A stretch of 64,000 nucleotides of DNA from Salinisphaera aquimarina (GTDB lineage Bacteria; Pseudomonadota; Gammaproteobacteria; Nevskiales; Salinisphaeraceae). A program made the position numbers and the translations under genes. Where the stretch lies: NCBI RefSeq assembly GCF_042643355.1, contig NZ_JBHRSS010000009.1, positions 124,001-188,000 of the forward strand, given 5' to 3'. Each line of letters begins with the position of its first letter. Position 1 is the first letter of the stretch. The notes under the pieces were generated by a model. It did not search any database. It worked only from the letters and a program-made list of their open reading frames with translations, and was not told where the DNA came from. This document shows, one piece after another, positions 26,676 through 36,284 of the stretch.

Positions 26676-28097
26676 TTAGCTTGATGCGTGTCGTTGACCG
26701 TCGGGCTCGGCCTCGTCTTCAGCCGTGGTCATGCGTGCATGAAAACGGATCAGCCAGATCACCAGCAGAATCGCCGGCACACCGGCCACCGCGGTATAGC
26801 CGAAAAACCAGACATACCCGTAGTGATCGACCATCCAGCCGGAAAAACCACCCAGGAACTTGCCCGGCAGGGTCATCAGCGACGAGAACAGCGCGTATTG
26901 CGTGGCTGTATAGGCCGTATTGGTCAGACTGGATAAATAGGCGATGAACGCCGAGCCGGCCATGCCGCCGGAGAGGTTGTCGGCCGATACGGTAATCGCC
27001 AGCGACGCCATGCCCGGATCCTGGCGCGTCGCGAGCCACGCGAAGGCGAGATTGGTGGCGGCGGCAAGAATCGCGCTCGCAAGCAACGGCCGCAGAATGC
27101 CGTAGCGCACGATCAACACACCGCCCAGCGCGGCCCCGCCCAGCGTCATCAACACGCCGAAGATCTTGGATACGCTGGCGATCTCGGCCAGCGTGTAGTG
27201 CATATCGAGATAGAACGGATTGGCCATTACGCCGAGGGTGATATCGGTGACCCGGAACAGGCTCACGAACAACAGAATCAGCAGCGCCTGCTTGCCGTAG
27301 CGGGAAAAGAAATCCACCAGCGGGCAGACCACCGCGGCCAGCACCCAGCCGTAAGCGCCGTGCAGCCATGCGGGCGAGAAATCGTATCGGGCCAGATGTT
27401 CGTCCACCCAGGGCTCCTGCACGCGCGTGCCGGCGGTGCGCGAGGCATCCGGCTCGGCCACGCACAGCACCGTCACCATGCCCACGCCCACGAGGGCTGC
27501 CATCACCAGATAGGTGGTCGGCCAGCTCGTGCCGGCGGCAATGAAGAACGCGCCGGCGCCCGCGGTCAGCAACGCGATGCGATATCCGGCCTGATAGGTC
27601 GCGGCCATCGCCCCCTGCACGCTGTCGGCCACCGCCTCGATACGCCAGGCATCGATGGCCACGTCCTGGGTGGCCGACGAGAACGCCACCAGCAGGCCGA
27701 ACCAGGCGATGCGGGCGAGATCGGTGGTCGGGTCGGTCAGCGCCATGAACACCAGGCCGGTCATCAGGCCGCATTGCGCAAGCAGCATCCAGGCCCGCCG
27801 TCGTCCGAGCAGGCGCCCGAGAATCGGCAGCGGCAGGCGGTCGACCACCGGCGCCCAGAAGAACTTGATCGAGTACATCATCCCGATCCAGGAGAAGAAC
27901 CCGATCGTGGTCTTGGACACGCCTTCCTGCGCCAGCCACGCCGACAGCGTCGAGAACACCAGCAGGAACGGCAGCCCGGAAGAGAAACCCAGAAACGCCA
28001 TGCCGATGACGCGCGGCTGGCCGTAGATCTTGAGTGCGGCGCGCCAGTCGCGTTTGCCGGCGTCGGTCATGCCGGCTTGCTCAGAATTCGACGTCAT
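26676..28097 (-). CDS. ampG: AmpG-type muropeptide permease (MFS)
   Basis: A 473-residue major-facilitator protein with about 12-14 helices, importing anhydro-muropeptides released from peptidoglycan. Family features: IGMAFLGFSSGLPFLLVFST near the start, GFFSWIGMMYSIKFFWAPVVD, and SSATQDVAIDAWRIEA. The start ATG at 28097 overlaps the xthA end by 17 bases; an in-frame ATG nine codons in (28070) would avoid the overlap. The recycling kinase and nucleotidyltransferase that act on imported sugars, AmgK and MurU, are encoded at 62.3-63.9 kb. Confidence 0.9.
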   Translation of the reverse strand: MTSNSEQAGMTDAGKRDWRAALKIYGQPRVIGMAFLGFSSGLPFLLVFSTLSAWLAQEGVSKTTIGFFSWIGMMYSIKFFWAPVVDRLPLPILGRLLGRRRAWMLLAQCGLMTGLVFMALTDPTTDLARIAWFGLLVAFSSATQDVAIDAWRIEAVADSVQGAMAATYQAGYRIALLTAGAGAFFIAAGTSWPTTYLVMAALVGVGMVTVLCVAEPDASRTAGTRVQEPWVDEHLARYDFSPAWLHGAYGWVLAAVVCPLVDFFSRYGKQALLILLFVSLFRVTDITLGVMANPFYLDMHYTLAEIASVSKIFGVLMTLGGAALGGVLIVRYGILRPLLASAILAAATNLAFAWLATRQDPGMASLAITVSADNLSGGMAGSAFIAYLSSLTNTAYTATQYALFSSLMTLPGKFLGGFSGWMVDHYGYVWFFGYTAVAGVPAILLVIWLIRFHARMTTAEDEAEPDGQRHASS

Positions 28098-28872
28098 AAT
28101 CGATCGTCAGCGGGGCATGGTCCGACAGGCGCTCGGCGCGATAGACCGACTCGGCCGTTGCCTTGGCGGCCAGAGCCGGCGTGGCGACGTGATAGTCGAT
28201 ACGCCATCCCACGTTGTTGTCCCAGGCGCGGCCGCGGCTCGACCACCAGGTGAACTGATCCTCGTTCGGATTGATCTCGCGAAACACATCGACCAGACCC
28301 ATCTCGCCGAACAGCCGATCCATCCACTCACGCTCGTGCGGCAGAAAGCCCGAGTTCTTCTTGTTGTTCTTCCAGTTCTTGAGGTCGATTTCCTTGTGGG
28401 CGATATTCCAGTCGCCGCAGACCAGGTAGTTGCCGGGCGCGGCCGCGCGTGCGCTCAGCAGCGCCGGGAAGAACTCGAGATAGCGCTCCTTGGAGTCCTG
28501 GCGGTGATCGCCCGACGAACCAGACGGCGCATACAGGCTGGCGATATTCAGGTCGCCATCAGGCATGGCAAAGCGCGCCTCGATATAACGGCCCTCGCCG
28601 TCGAACTCCTCGTGGCCCATGCCGCGGATGATCTCGTCCGGCTCGCGCTTGGAATAGATCGCGACCCCGGAATAGCCCTTGCGGTTGGTCGCTTCCTCAT
28701 AGAAGCAGTGATAGCCCTCGGGCCAGAATGCCTCCACGCCTTCGAGCTGGTGCTGTTGGGCCTTGAGCTCCTGGATACAGACCACGTCCGGGTTCTGCGT
28801 CACCATCCATTCGAAGAAACCCTTGCGCTGAGCCGCGCGAATACCGTTGGCGTTGAAGGACATTACCCGCAT
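28081..28872 (-). CDS. xthA: exodeoxyribonuclease III
   Basis: A 263-residue AP endonuclease/3'-5' exonuclease of the exonuclease III family. Visible motifs are VMSFNANGIRAA at the N-terminus, the metal-binding glutamate in CIQELKAQ, the catalytic YAPSG, GDWNIAH with Asp/Asn, and SDHAPLTIDY with the catalytic histidine at the end. ATGs at 28872 and 28863 are both possible; the first gives the usual start. It diverges from pyrE, a common gammaproteobacterial neighbour arrangement. The related regulator Crc has the same fold, but the full catalytic set is present here. Confidence 0.9.
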   Translation of the reverse strand: MRVMSFNANGIRAAQRKGFFEWMVTQNPDVVCIQELKAQQHQLEGVEAFWPEGYHCFYEEATNRKGYSGVAIYSKREPDEIIRGMGHEEFDGEGRYIEARFAMPDGDLNIASLYAPSGSSGDHRQDSKERYLEFFPALLSARAAAPGNYLVCGDWNIAHKEIDLKNWKNNKKNSGFLPHEREWMDRLFGEMGLVDVFREINPNEDQFTWWSSRGRAWDNNVGWRIDYHVATPALAAKATAESVYRAERLSDHAPLTIDYDVEF

Positions 28873-28964
28873 CGAATAACCCGCGTGTCTTGGTCGGTGC
28901 AAAACAAGGCGCTTATCATACGTGCATCGCCGCTCGTGCTCACGCTACTCAGGACATCGACCGC

Positions 28965-29624
28965 ATGCATGCCCACAGCCTGGATTTTCTCGATCTCGCC
29001 ATGGAATACGACGCCCTGCGTTTCGGTGAGTTCACCCTCAAGTCGGGCCGGGTGAGCCCCTATTTCTTCAATCTGGGTTCGATCGCCAGCGGCGCCGGCA
29101 TGGCCCGCCTGGCCGACGGCTACGCCGCCGCACTCGAAGACGCCGACATTGAATACGACAGCCTCTTCGGCCCTGCCTACAAGGGCATCCCGCTGGTCGC
29201 GACCCTGTCCTGTGCGCTGGCGGCGCGCGGGCGCGATGTCGCGTTCACCTACAACCGCAAGGAAGCCAAGGACCACGGCGAAGGCGGCGTGCTCGTGGGC
29301 GCGCCGCTGGGCAGGCGGGTGGTGATCGTCGACGACGTGATCACCGCCGGCACCGCGGTACGCGAAGCCATCGACCTGATCCGCGCCAACGGCAGCGAAG
29401 TCGCCGGCCTGCTGGTCGCACTCGATCGCCAGGAACGCGGCGCCGACCAGCGCTCCCCGATCCAGGCACTGGGCGAGGACGAAGGCATTCCCACGATCGC
29501 CGTGGCGACGCTTGCAGACGTGCTCGGCTATGCCGAACGCCGCGATTTCGACGCCGACATCCGCCGCGCGATAAGCGCCTACCAGGCCGAATACGGCGTG
29601 GCCCCGGCACCCGGCGCCGCATAG
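28965..29624 (+). CDS. pyrE: orotate phosphoribosyltransferase
   Basis: Joins orotate to PRPP to form OMP in pyrimidine synthesis. The 219-residue protein has the PRPP loop VVIVDDVITAGTAVREAI near residue 120, FTLKSGRVSPYFFNLG near residue 20, and the flexible loop TYNRKEAKDHGEGG. AGGA lies about nine bases before the ATG. An upstream ATG (28890) overlaps the xthA promoter area and adds residues unlike the family. pyrE ends 19 bases from the convergent phaZ. Confidence 0.95.
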   Translation: MHAHSLDFLDLAMEYDALRFGEFTLKSGRVSPYFFNLGSIASGAGMARLADGYAAALEDADIEYDSLFGPAYKGIPLVATLSCALAARGRDVAFTYNRKEAKDHGEGGVLVGAPLGRRVVIVDDVITAGTAVREAIDLIRANGSEVAGLLVALDRQERGADQRSPIQALGEDEGIPTIAVATLADVLGYAERRDFDADIRRAISAYQAEYGVAPAPGAA

Positions 29625-29643
29625 ACAACAACGGCCGCGACAA

Positions 29644-30486
29644 TCAGCTGTGATCGATGAACAGATTCACGATCTCGGCCACTTCCTCGGTCTGATCGAG
29701 CAGAAACAGATGACCGCCGCCGTCGATCACGCGCAGGGTCGCGTTGGGCGCGACGGTCGCCAGCAGTTTGCCGTTGAACAGCGGGATGATGGGATCGTCG
29801 TTGCCGGCCAGCACCAGCGTCTTCGGCCGCAGTCGGTGCAGCCAGAGCAGGCTCGACCAGCCCGAGATGGCGTACATCTGGGTCAGATAGCCATACAGCG
29901 ACGGCGGCCGCATGAAGCGCAGCCCGACGTTGGCCTGCTCGTCCGGCGCATTGCGCGCCCGCCCGCCATACAGCGTGCCGGCGATACGCCGGGCATAGTT
30001 CGGCGACCAGTAACGCAGCGGCGTGAGCATGTGCATGAGCGCGCGCGGATCGCCGGGCAGCCCGCCGATACCGGGCGCGGTCGCGGCCAGGATCAGACGA
30101 CGCACGCGTTCCGGTGCGATGTGTCCCACTTCCTGGGCCACCGCGCCGCCGAAGGACACGCCAAGCACGTTGGCCTGGTCGATCTCCAGCGCATCGAGCA
30201 CGCCGACCGCGATACGCGCCAGCCCGCGCATGCGGCGCGGTGGGAATAATGGCTTGGAAGCGCCGGCGCCGGGCAGATCGAAGGCGATCACCTGATAGCC
30301 GCGTGCCACCATCGCCTGTTCGAACGGCGCCCACATGTCGAGACTGGCGCCGATGCCCATGATCAGCAGCAGTGGTTCGCCCTCGCCCTGCACCGACAGG
30401 CGCACCCGCGCGCCGCGCACGACCAGCTCGCGCAGCTGTCCGGACGATTCAGTCCCGGCAGGGATAGGCTCGACCGCCGTCGTCAT
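29644..30486 (-). CDS. phaZ: intracellular PHA depolymerase (alpha/beta hydrolase)
   Basis: Mobilises stored medium-chain polyhydroxyalkanoate. The 280-residue protein is an alpha/beta hydrolase with oxyanion segment LLLIMGIGASLDMWAPFE, nucleophile elbow GVSFGG near residue 109, catalytic Asp in VLAGNDDPIIPL and His in DGGGHLFLLDQ. The sequence and its position directly after phaC match PhaZ of pseudomonads. The start overlaps the phaC stop by ATGA. The open frame extends upstream into phaC, which is a shadow. Confidence 0.88.
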   Translation of the reverse strand: MTTAVEPIPAGTESSGQLRELVVRGARVRLSVQGEGEPLLLIMGIGASLDMWAPFEQAMVARGYQVIAFDLPGAGASKPLFPPRRMRGLARIAVGVLDALEIDQANVLGVSFGGAVAQEVGHIAPERVRRLILAATAPGIGGLPGDPRALMHMLTPLRYWSPNYARRIAGTLYGGRARNAPDEQANVGLRFMRPPSLYGYLTQMYAISGWSSLLWLHRLRPKTLVLAGNDDPIIPLFNGKLLATVAPNATLRVIDGGGHLFLLDQTEEVAEIVNLFIDHS

Positions 30487-32186
30487 TTGTCGAGCACATA
30501 GGTGCCGGGGGCTGCACCCAGCGGCTTGAAACGTCCGCGCCCCAGCGTCTTCGGGGCGTTCTTGGTTTCCCCACTGCGCGCCCCCAGCCAAGCGGCATAG
30601 TCGATCCACCAGCTGCCTTCGTGATCGTCGGCCTGGGCGGCGAAATCCTCCGGCTCGCTCGGATTGTCTTCGATACTGCGAAAGCTGGCCTTGGCATTGT
30701 CCGGCGGCAGCACCTGGGCGGCGATATGCCCGCCCGTGGAGAGCACGAAACGGCTCTTGCCGCCGAGCAGGCCGGTGGTGCGATAACAGCTCTGCCAAGG
30801 CGTGATGTGATCGGTTTCACCACCGATGAGATAGGCGTCCTGGGTGACCTCGGCCAGGTCGATCGGCTCGCCCAGCGCCGTCGCCTGATCGGCAGTGACC
30901 AGGCTGTTGTTGACCGCCAGATCGAGAAAATCGTGGTGCAGGCGGGCCGGCATGCGGGTGGTGTCGGAATTCCAGTACAGCACGTCGAAGGCCGGCGGCG
31001 CCTTGCCCAGCAGATAGTTGTTGACCCAGAACGACCACACCAGATCGGTCGGCCGCAGCCAAGCGAACACCTCGGCCAGGTTGCGGCCGTCGAGATAGCC
31101 GATCGCGGACGACACCGCGATGGCCGCGTCGGCCCGCGCACGATCCATGAGCGCGCCGGTGGTGCCGCCATCGGCCTGGTCGAGCAGCGTGACGCCCAGC
31201 ACCAGTGCCTCGAGTTCATCGGCGCGTTCCATGCGGGCCAGATAGGCCGCGGTCATCGCCGAAATGATGCCGCCGGCACAGGTGCCGTGCACGATCGTAC
31301 TGTCGACCCGGCAGATCTGGCGCGTGACCGCCATCGCCTCGAGCACGGCATTGATATAGGTATCCATGCCCCAGCCGGCGTGCCTGGCGGTCGGGTTGCG
31401 CCAGGAGATCATGAACACCTGCTGGCCCTGCGCCACCAGATACTCGACCATGCTGCGGCCTGCGGCGACATCCAGAATATAGAACTTGTTGATCATCGGC
31501 GGCACCATCAGCAGCGGCACCTTGCGCACCTCGGCCGTGGTCGGCCGATACTGAATCAGTTCGAATTCCGGCGTGCGCAGCACCACCTCGCCGGGCGTGG
31601 TCGCCAGCGATTCGCCGACCGCAAACTTGCTTGCGTCCACCATCGCCGGCACCCGCGGCGCGCGCGCCATGTCCCGGCAGAAATTGCGCGCGCCGTGCAG
31701 CACGCTGGTACCGCCGGTATCGATGATTGCCTTGAGCGCGCTCGGATTGAGCCAGAGCACATTGGACGGCGCCGCCGCGCCGATGATGTTGTCCAGCACC
31801 AGCTGCAGCCGGCGCTCGGACTGCTGGTCGAGATCGACATCGTCGAACAGCTGCTGCAGCGTACCGGCGCTCGCCAGATAACCCTGCATGCAGCGCCGGA
31901 AGAACGGGTTGCCGCTCCAGGCCGGGTCCTTGAAACGCTTGTCGCGACGCGAGGGTTCGATCTCCGACATGCCCACGGCAATTCGGCCCAGGTCGGCGGC
32001 CAGCCCGCTCAGGCGCCGGGCCACGGTACGCGGCTGCCGGGCCAGCGCGGCGCCAAGCAAAAGGCCCTCCGTACCCGGCAGAAAGCGCCCGAGAGAACCA
32101 TTCGCGGCATCCGCGAGCAGACTGTCCAGGGGCACGGCGAAATCGGCGTGAGCGTCATTCTCGGCTTGCTGCACGGCTGCTGACAC
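30483..32186 (-). CDS. phaC: poly(3-hydroxyalkanoate) synthase, class II type
   Basis: Polymerises 3-hydroxyacyl-CoA into storage granules. The 567-residue length and sequence fit class II (medium-chain) synthases. The nucleophile is the cysteine of HGTCAGGIISA (C303) in a lipase-like box; the catalytic aspartate is in GGETDHITPWQSC and the histidine in LSTGGHIAAQVLPP. The start is GTG preceded by a very strong AGGAGGTGA. With phaZ it forms a two-gene operon lying between argB and pyrE. A PhaF-like phasin is encoded at 59.1 kb. Confidence 0.92.
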   Translation of the reverse strand: MSAAVQQAENDAHADFAVPLDSLLADAANGSLGRFLPGTEGLLLGAALARQPRTVARRLSGLAADLGRIAVGMSEIEPSRRDKRFKDPAWSGNPFFRRCMQGYLASAGTLQQLFDDVDLDQQSERRLQLVLDNIIGAAAPSNVLWLNPSALKAIIDTGGTSVLHGARNFCRDMARAPRVPAMVDASKFAVGESLATTPGEVVLRTPEFELIQYRPTTAEVRKVPLLMVPPMINKFYILDVAAGRSMVEYLVAQGQQVFMISWRNPTARHAGWGMDTYINAVLEAMAVTRQICRVDSTIVHGTCAGGIISAMTAAYLARMERADELEALVLGVTLLDQADGGTTGALMDRARADAAIAVSSAIGYLDGRNLAEVFAWLRPTDLVWSFWVNNYLLGKAPPAFDVLYWNSDTTRMPARLHHDFLDLAVNNSLVTADQATALGEPIDLAEVTQDAYLIGGETDHITPWQSCYRTTGLLGGKSRFVLSTGGHIAAQVLPPDNAKASFRSIEDNPSEPEDFAAQADDHEGSWWIDYAAWLGARSGETKNAPKTLGRGRFKPLGAAPGTYVLDK

Positions 32187-32586
32187 GGCCTCACCTCCTC
32201 TGTTCTATTTATGGTTCTTGCCGGGACGTCGGCCGGTCGCAGGCAATCCAGCCGCATACACAGGCAACTCGATTTGCTAGCCACCCCAAAAAAGCACTGC
32301 CGCGGTGCGGCCGCGTCCTTCTCGCACCGTAGTGCAAGTGCCGTGCGCTGTATATCGCCGCATGCACTGTCAGCGCAGCGATCTATCGAACAGCAGAAAA
32401 AGCCTCGGCCGATCACGGCATTGCGCCGTCGCTCGCGGACAGCCGCAGTCAAAACACAGGCCGCGCCAGTCGGCCGATGCGCCCGGCACGACCGTGTTCG
32501 AGGGGATCGATCCCGCCATTCAGCGGTCGCCGTGACGGCCAGTCAGGCCATCGGCGCCGGAACCGGGCCGGCGCCAGACGCGCTAC
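32187..32586. promoter_or_regulatory. 400-base leader of phaC with GCAC/GTGC dyads
   Basis: No gene is seen here. It separates phaC from argB, both on the minus strand. Two related dyads occur: GCAC-N7-GTGC (32294-32308) and GCAC-N4-GTGC (32324-32335). They could be operator half-sites for control of phaC; no regulator is identified. An A run (32288-32293) abuts the first dyad. Confidence 0.3.
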
Positions 32587-33498
32587 CTAGGCCGGCGTGG
32601 GATCGTTCGCCGCCGGCGGTTCGCTGCCCTGACTGCGGATGAGCGTGCCCACGCCGGCGTCCGTGAACAGTTCCAGCAGCACCGCGTTCTCGACCCGACC
32701 GTCGACGATATGCGCGGCTTTCACGCCGGAGGCGACCGCATCCAGCGCACAGGCGATCTTGGGCAGCATGCCGCCGTGGATGACGCCCTCGTCGATGAGC
32801 TGCTGGACCTGCTCGGGCACCAGTCCGGTGAGCAGATGGCCGTCGGCGTCGAGCACGCCCGGCGTGTTGGTCAGCAGCATGAGCTTTTCGGCCTCGAGCA
32901 CCGCGGCCATCTTGCCGGCGACCAGGTCGGCGTTGATGTTGTAGCTGCGCCCGTCCGCGCCCACGCCAATCGGCGCGATCACCGGGATGAAGTCATCGGC
33001 CTCGAGGCGCTTCACGATGCGCGGGTCGATATGCGACACCTCGCCGACAAAACCCAGATCCGTGTCATCGTCCACGAGATTGAGCTTGCGGGCATGAATC
33101 AGGCCGCCGTCCTTGCCGGTCAGGCCCACCGCGCGGCCGCCGTGCTGATTGATCAGATTGACGATGTCCTTGTTGACCAGGCCGCCGAGCACCATCTCGA
33201 CCACGTCCATGGTCTCCTCGTCGGTCACCCGCATGCCCTTGATGAACCGGGTCTGCTTGCCGACGCGCTCGAGCAGCTTGCCGATCTGCGGGCCGCCGCC
33301 GTGTACCACCACCGGATTGAAGCCGACCAGCTTCATCAGCGCGATATCGCGGGCGAAACCGGACTTGAGCGCCGGATCGGTCATGGCGTTGCCGCCGTAC
33401 TTGATGACCACGGTCTTGCCGGCGAAACGACGGATATAGGGCAGCGCTTCGCCGAGCACGCGGGCAACGCGCTTGGCCTGTTCGGAATCCAGCGACAT
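32587..33498 (-). CDS. argB: acetylglutamate kinase
   Basis: Phosphorylates N-acetylglutamate in arginine synthesis. The 303-residue protein has the amino-acid-kinase motifs VVIKYGGNAM, VVVHGGGPQIGKLL, and MVLGGLVNKDIVNLIN, and the conserved C-terminal GGMLPKIACALDAVASG and TLIRSQGSEPP. The start MSLDSEQ is chosen over an ATG nine codons upstream because GAGGAG lies nine bases before it. It follows dut closely, in an order shared with other gammaproteobacteria. Confidence 0.95.
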   Translation of the reverse strand: MSLDSEQAKRVARVLGEALPYIRRFAGKTVVIKYGGNAMTDPALKSGFARDIALMKLVGFNPVVVHGGGPQIGKLLERVGKQTRFIKGMRVTDEETMDVVEMVLGGLVNKDIVNLINQHGGRAVGLTGKDGGLIHARKLNLVDDDTDLGFVGEVSHIDPRIVKRLEADDFIPVIAPIGVGADGRSYNINADLVAGKMAAVLEAEKLMLLTNTPGVLDADGHLLTGLVPEQVQQLIDEGVIHGGMLPKIACALDAVASGVKAAHIVDGRVENAVLLELFTDAGVGTLIRSQGSEPPAANDPTPA

Positions 33499-33532
33499 GC
33501 GTTTACGCTCCTCGAGTGTGCTCACGGTGGGC

Positions 33533-33988
33533 TCAGGCGGTGCCGGTCGAGCCGAAACCGCCGGCGCCGCGATGGCTGTCCTCGAAGGTCTCGACGACTT
33601 CCAACTCGGCGGCGACCACCGGCACCAGCACGAACTGAGCGATGCGCTCGCCCGGCTCGACGGTGAAATCCGCCGTGCCGCGGTTCCAGCACGACACCAT
33701 GAGCGGGCCCTGATAGTCAGAGTCGATCAGCCCGACCAGATTGCCCAGCACGATGCCGTGTTTATGCCCCAGACCCGAGCGCGGCAGGATCAGCCCGGCC
33801 AGGCCCGGATCGGCGATATATACCGACAACCCCGTGGGCAGCAATTCGCAGTCGCCAGGCTTGAGCGTGATTGGCGCCTCGACCATGGCGCGCAGATCGA
33901 GCCCGGCCGAGCCGGGCGTGCCGCGCTGGGGCATGTCGAAGTCCCGGCCGAGACGCGGATCGAGTATTTTCACTTGTAGTTGGGGCAT
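33533..33988 (-). CDS. dut: deoxyuridine triphosphatase
   Basis: Hydrolyses dUTP to dUMP, keeping uracil out of DNA. The 151-residue trimeric-type dUTPase shows motifs in order: GTPGSAGLDLRAM, ILPRSGLGHKHGIVLGN, GLIDSDYQGPLMVSCWN, GERIAQFVLVP, and the C-terminal arm RGAGGFGSTGTA. The conserved order coaBC, dut, argB supports the call. A 184-base region without a gene separates it from coaBC upstream. Confidence 0.96.
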   Translation of the reverse strand: MPQLQVKILDPRLGRDFDMPQRGTPGSAGLDLRAMVEAPITLKPGDCELLPTGLSVYIADPGLAGLILPRSGLGHKHGIVLGNLVGLIDSDYQGPLMVSCWNRGTADFTVEPGERIAQFVLVPVVAAELEVVETFEDSHRGAGGFGSTGTA

Positions 33989-34172
33989 GGGATGCTTTGC
34001 TTGTGCCGAGCCGCGGGGCGGTCCGAACTGAATGAAAAATCAGGCCCGCCAGCGCCCGGCAGGAAGCGCGAGCAGGGCAACGAACGGTCCGAGGATCGCG
34101 GTATAAACGGCATCACATCCAGCAAGACCGTCATTCGGTATTCGTCATTCGCTTGGCCTGCGCGCGCCAGGG

Positions 34173-35408
34173 CTAGCCATTTTCAACGCGGTCACCGGCC
34201 CGCGTCTGGCTGAACCGGTCGGCCATGAGCGCCACGAGCTGGTCGGCCAGCTCTCGCTTGCTCGCCTGGGTCAGCTCGCGTTCACCGCCGTCCCAGACCA
34301 CGAACAGCGCGTTGTCGTCACGCCCGAACGCATGCTCCGGGCCGACCACGTTGCCGGCGATCATCGCCAGGCCCTTGCGCTCGCGCTTGGCCCGGGCGGC
34401 GTTTTCCATATCGGTGGTTTCGGCGGCGAAGCCGAGCGTGAACACCTGCGGATGGTCACGCGCCACGTCGGCGATGATGTCGCGGGTCCGGGTGAGCGCC
34501 AGCTGGGTGTCGCCCTCGGATTTCTTGATCTTGTCGGCCGCGGTGGTCGCCGGCCGATAGTCGGCGACCGCCGCGGCACCGATGAACACATCGGCCGTGT
34601 CGATGGCGGCCATCACCGCGGCATGCATGTCGGCAGCCGATTGCACATCGACGCGGTCGACGTCGGCCGGCAGATCCAGCGCGGTCGGCCCGGAGATCAG
34701 CGTCACCTGCGCGCCCTGGGCCGCACAGGCTGCGGCCAGCGCATAGCCCATGCGGCCAGAGGAGTGATTGGTGATGAAACGCACCGGATCGAGTGCCTCG
34801 CGCGTCGGCCCGGCGGTGACCACCACATGCCGGCCGGCGAGCGTGCCGCTGTCGCGGGTATCGTTGAAATACGCCACGACCGCGTTGCGAATGGCCTCCG
34901 GCTCGACCATGCGACCGGCGCCGGATTCGCGTTCGGCGAGTTCGCCTTCGGCCGGTCCTATACAGGTAATATCACGCGCGGCCAGGGTGGCGACATTGGC
35001 CTGCGTGGCCGTCTTGGCCCACATCACGTGGTTCATCGCCGGCGCGACCAGCACGTCGGCCTCGCTGGCCAGGCACAGCGTGGACAGCAGGTCGTCGGCG
35101 CGGCCCTGGGCGAGACGCGCGAGCGCGTCCGCCGAGGCCGGCGCGATCACGATCAGATCCGCCCAGCGGGCCAGTTCGATATGCCCCATGTTCAGCTCGG
35201 CGGCCTCGTCCCAGAGGCTGTCGCGCACCGCGCGGCCGGACAGCGCGGCCAGCGTCATCGGTGTGATGAAGCGTTTTGCCGATTCGGTCATCACCACCTG
35301 CACCTCGGCCCCGGCCTCGACCAGCCGGCGGGTGAGCATGGCCGCCTTGTAGGCCGCGATGCTGCCGGTGATGCCCAGCACGATATGACGATTGGCCAGA
35401 TTTCGCAT
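34173..35408 (-). CDS. coaBC: phosphopantothenoylcysteine synthetase/decarboxylase
   Basis: A bifunctional flavoprotein of coenzyme A synthesis. The N-terminal decarboxylase (residues 1 to about 185) has HIVLGITGSIAAYKAAML, the catalytic histidine in LNMGHIELARWAD, and PAMNHVMW. The C-terminal CTP-dependent synthetase begins at VVVTAGPTREALDPVRFITN and includes SSGRMGYALA and the AAVADYRP loop. The 411-residue start MRNLANRH is at 35408; the longer frame to 35759 overlaps radC on the other strand and is spurious. It diverges from radC. Confidence 0.95.
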   Translation of the reverse strand: MRNLANRHIVLGITGSIAAYKAAMLTRRLVEAGAEVQVVMTESAKRFITPMTLAALSGRAVRDSLWDEAAELNMGHIELARWADLIVIAPASADALARLAQGRADDLLSTLCLASEADVLVAPAMNHVMWAKTATQANVATLAARDITCIGPAEGELAERESGAGRMVEPEAIRNAVVAYFNDTRDSGTLAGRHVVVTAGPTREALDPVRFITNHSSGRMGYALAAACAAQGAQVTLISGPTALDLPADVDRVDVQSAADMHAAVMAAIDTADVFIGAAAVADYRPATTAADKIKKSEGDTQLALTRTRDIIADVARDHPQVFTLGFAAETTDMENAARAKRERKGLAMIAGNVVGPEHAFGRDDNALFVVWDGGERELTQASKRELADQLVALMADRFSQTRAGDRVENG

Positions 35409-35491
35409 ACCGCTATTGTACCTGCGCCGTGGACGCTGGCGCTTCCAGCCGGCAGGCTGCCAGAAAGAACAACAATAACAACGAGGCAACC

Positions 35492-36166
35492 ATGCGCATT
35501 TCCGACTGGCCGGTATCCGAACGCCCGCGTGAAAAACTGCTCGAGCGCGGCGCCACGGCGCTGTCCGATGCCGAACTGCTCGCCATCTTCCTGCGCGTGG
35601 GCGTTGCCGGCCAGAGCGCGGTCGACATGGCCCGTGCCCTGCTCGCCGAATACGGTAGCCTCGCGGCACTGCTGGCCGCCGATCGCCGTACCTTCTGTCA
35701 GACTCACGGCCTGGGCACCGCCAAATTCGCGCAGTTGCAGGCGGTGCTGGAGATGGCACGCCGATATAGCGCCGAGGAAGTCGAGCGCAGCGACGTGCTG
35801 GGCGACCCGCAGGCCACCCGCGACTACCTGACGCTGCGCCTGGGTCACGTCCCGCACGAGGTGTTCGCCTGCATCTTCCTGGATACCCGCAATCGCGTGA
35901 TCGCCTTCGAGGAGATGTTTCGCGGCACCATCGACGGTGCCGCCGTCTACCCGCGCGAGGTCGTCAAGACCGCGCTGGCGCACAACGCCGCCGCCGTGAT
36001 CCTCGCGCACAACCACCCGTCCGGTGTGGCCGAACCCAGCGCAGCCGATCGCGATATCACCCGACGCCTCGTCGACGCCCTCGGACTGGTCGATATCCGC
36101 GTGCTAGACCATCTGATTATTACGCAGAATCAACAGCTTTCGTTCGCCGAGCGCGGTATGTTGTAA
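35492..36166 (+). CDS. radC: RadC-family JAMM protein
   Basis: A 224-residue RadC protein: N-terminal helix-hairpin-helix region (RPREKLLERGATALSDAELLA, HGLGTAKFAQLQAVLEM) and a C-terminal JAMM/MPN metalloprotease-like domain with AHNHPSG and a downstream aspartate in SAADRDITRRLVDAL. The biochemical role of RadC is unsettled. Conserved position next to coaBC. The start at MRISDWPVSERPREK is at the family's usual place; a start 21 codons upstream would add a polyasparagine stretch. Confidence 0.93.
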   Translation: MRISDWPVSERPREKLLERGATALSDAELLAIFLRVGVAGQSAVDMARALLAEYGSLAALLAADRRTFCQTHGLGTAKFAQLQAVLEMARRYSAEEVERSDVLGDPQATRDYLTLRLGHVPHEVFACIFLDTRNRVIAFEEMFRGTIDGAAVYPREVVKTALAHNAAAVILAHNHPSGVAEPSAADRDITRRLVDALGLVDIRVLDHLIITQNQQLSFAERGML

Positions 36167-36181
36167 TATGCAATCTTCTAT

Positions 36182-36237
36182 CTATCGTAACGATAGTTTA
36201 ACGTTTTATTGACATTTTTATGGCGACTGAATAGAGT
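36182..36237 (+). promoter_or_regulatory. sigma70-type promoter and dyad for the outer-membrane protein gene
   Basis: TTGACA (36209-36214) and TAGAGT (36232-36237) are separated by 17 bases, a near-consensus promoter about 50 bases before the gene at 36285. Just upstream is a 7-bp dyad, CTATCGT-A-ACGATAG (36182-36196), well placed for an operator, although it could also aid termination of radC. Confidence 0.6.
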
Positions 36238-36284
36238 CTCGCCGACGCCGGATTCCCCTTCCCGGCCAGAGTTTGGAGAGACCC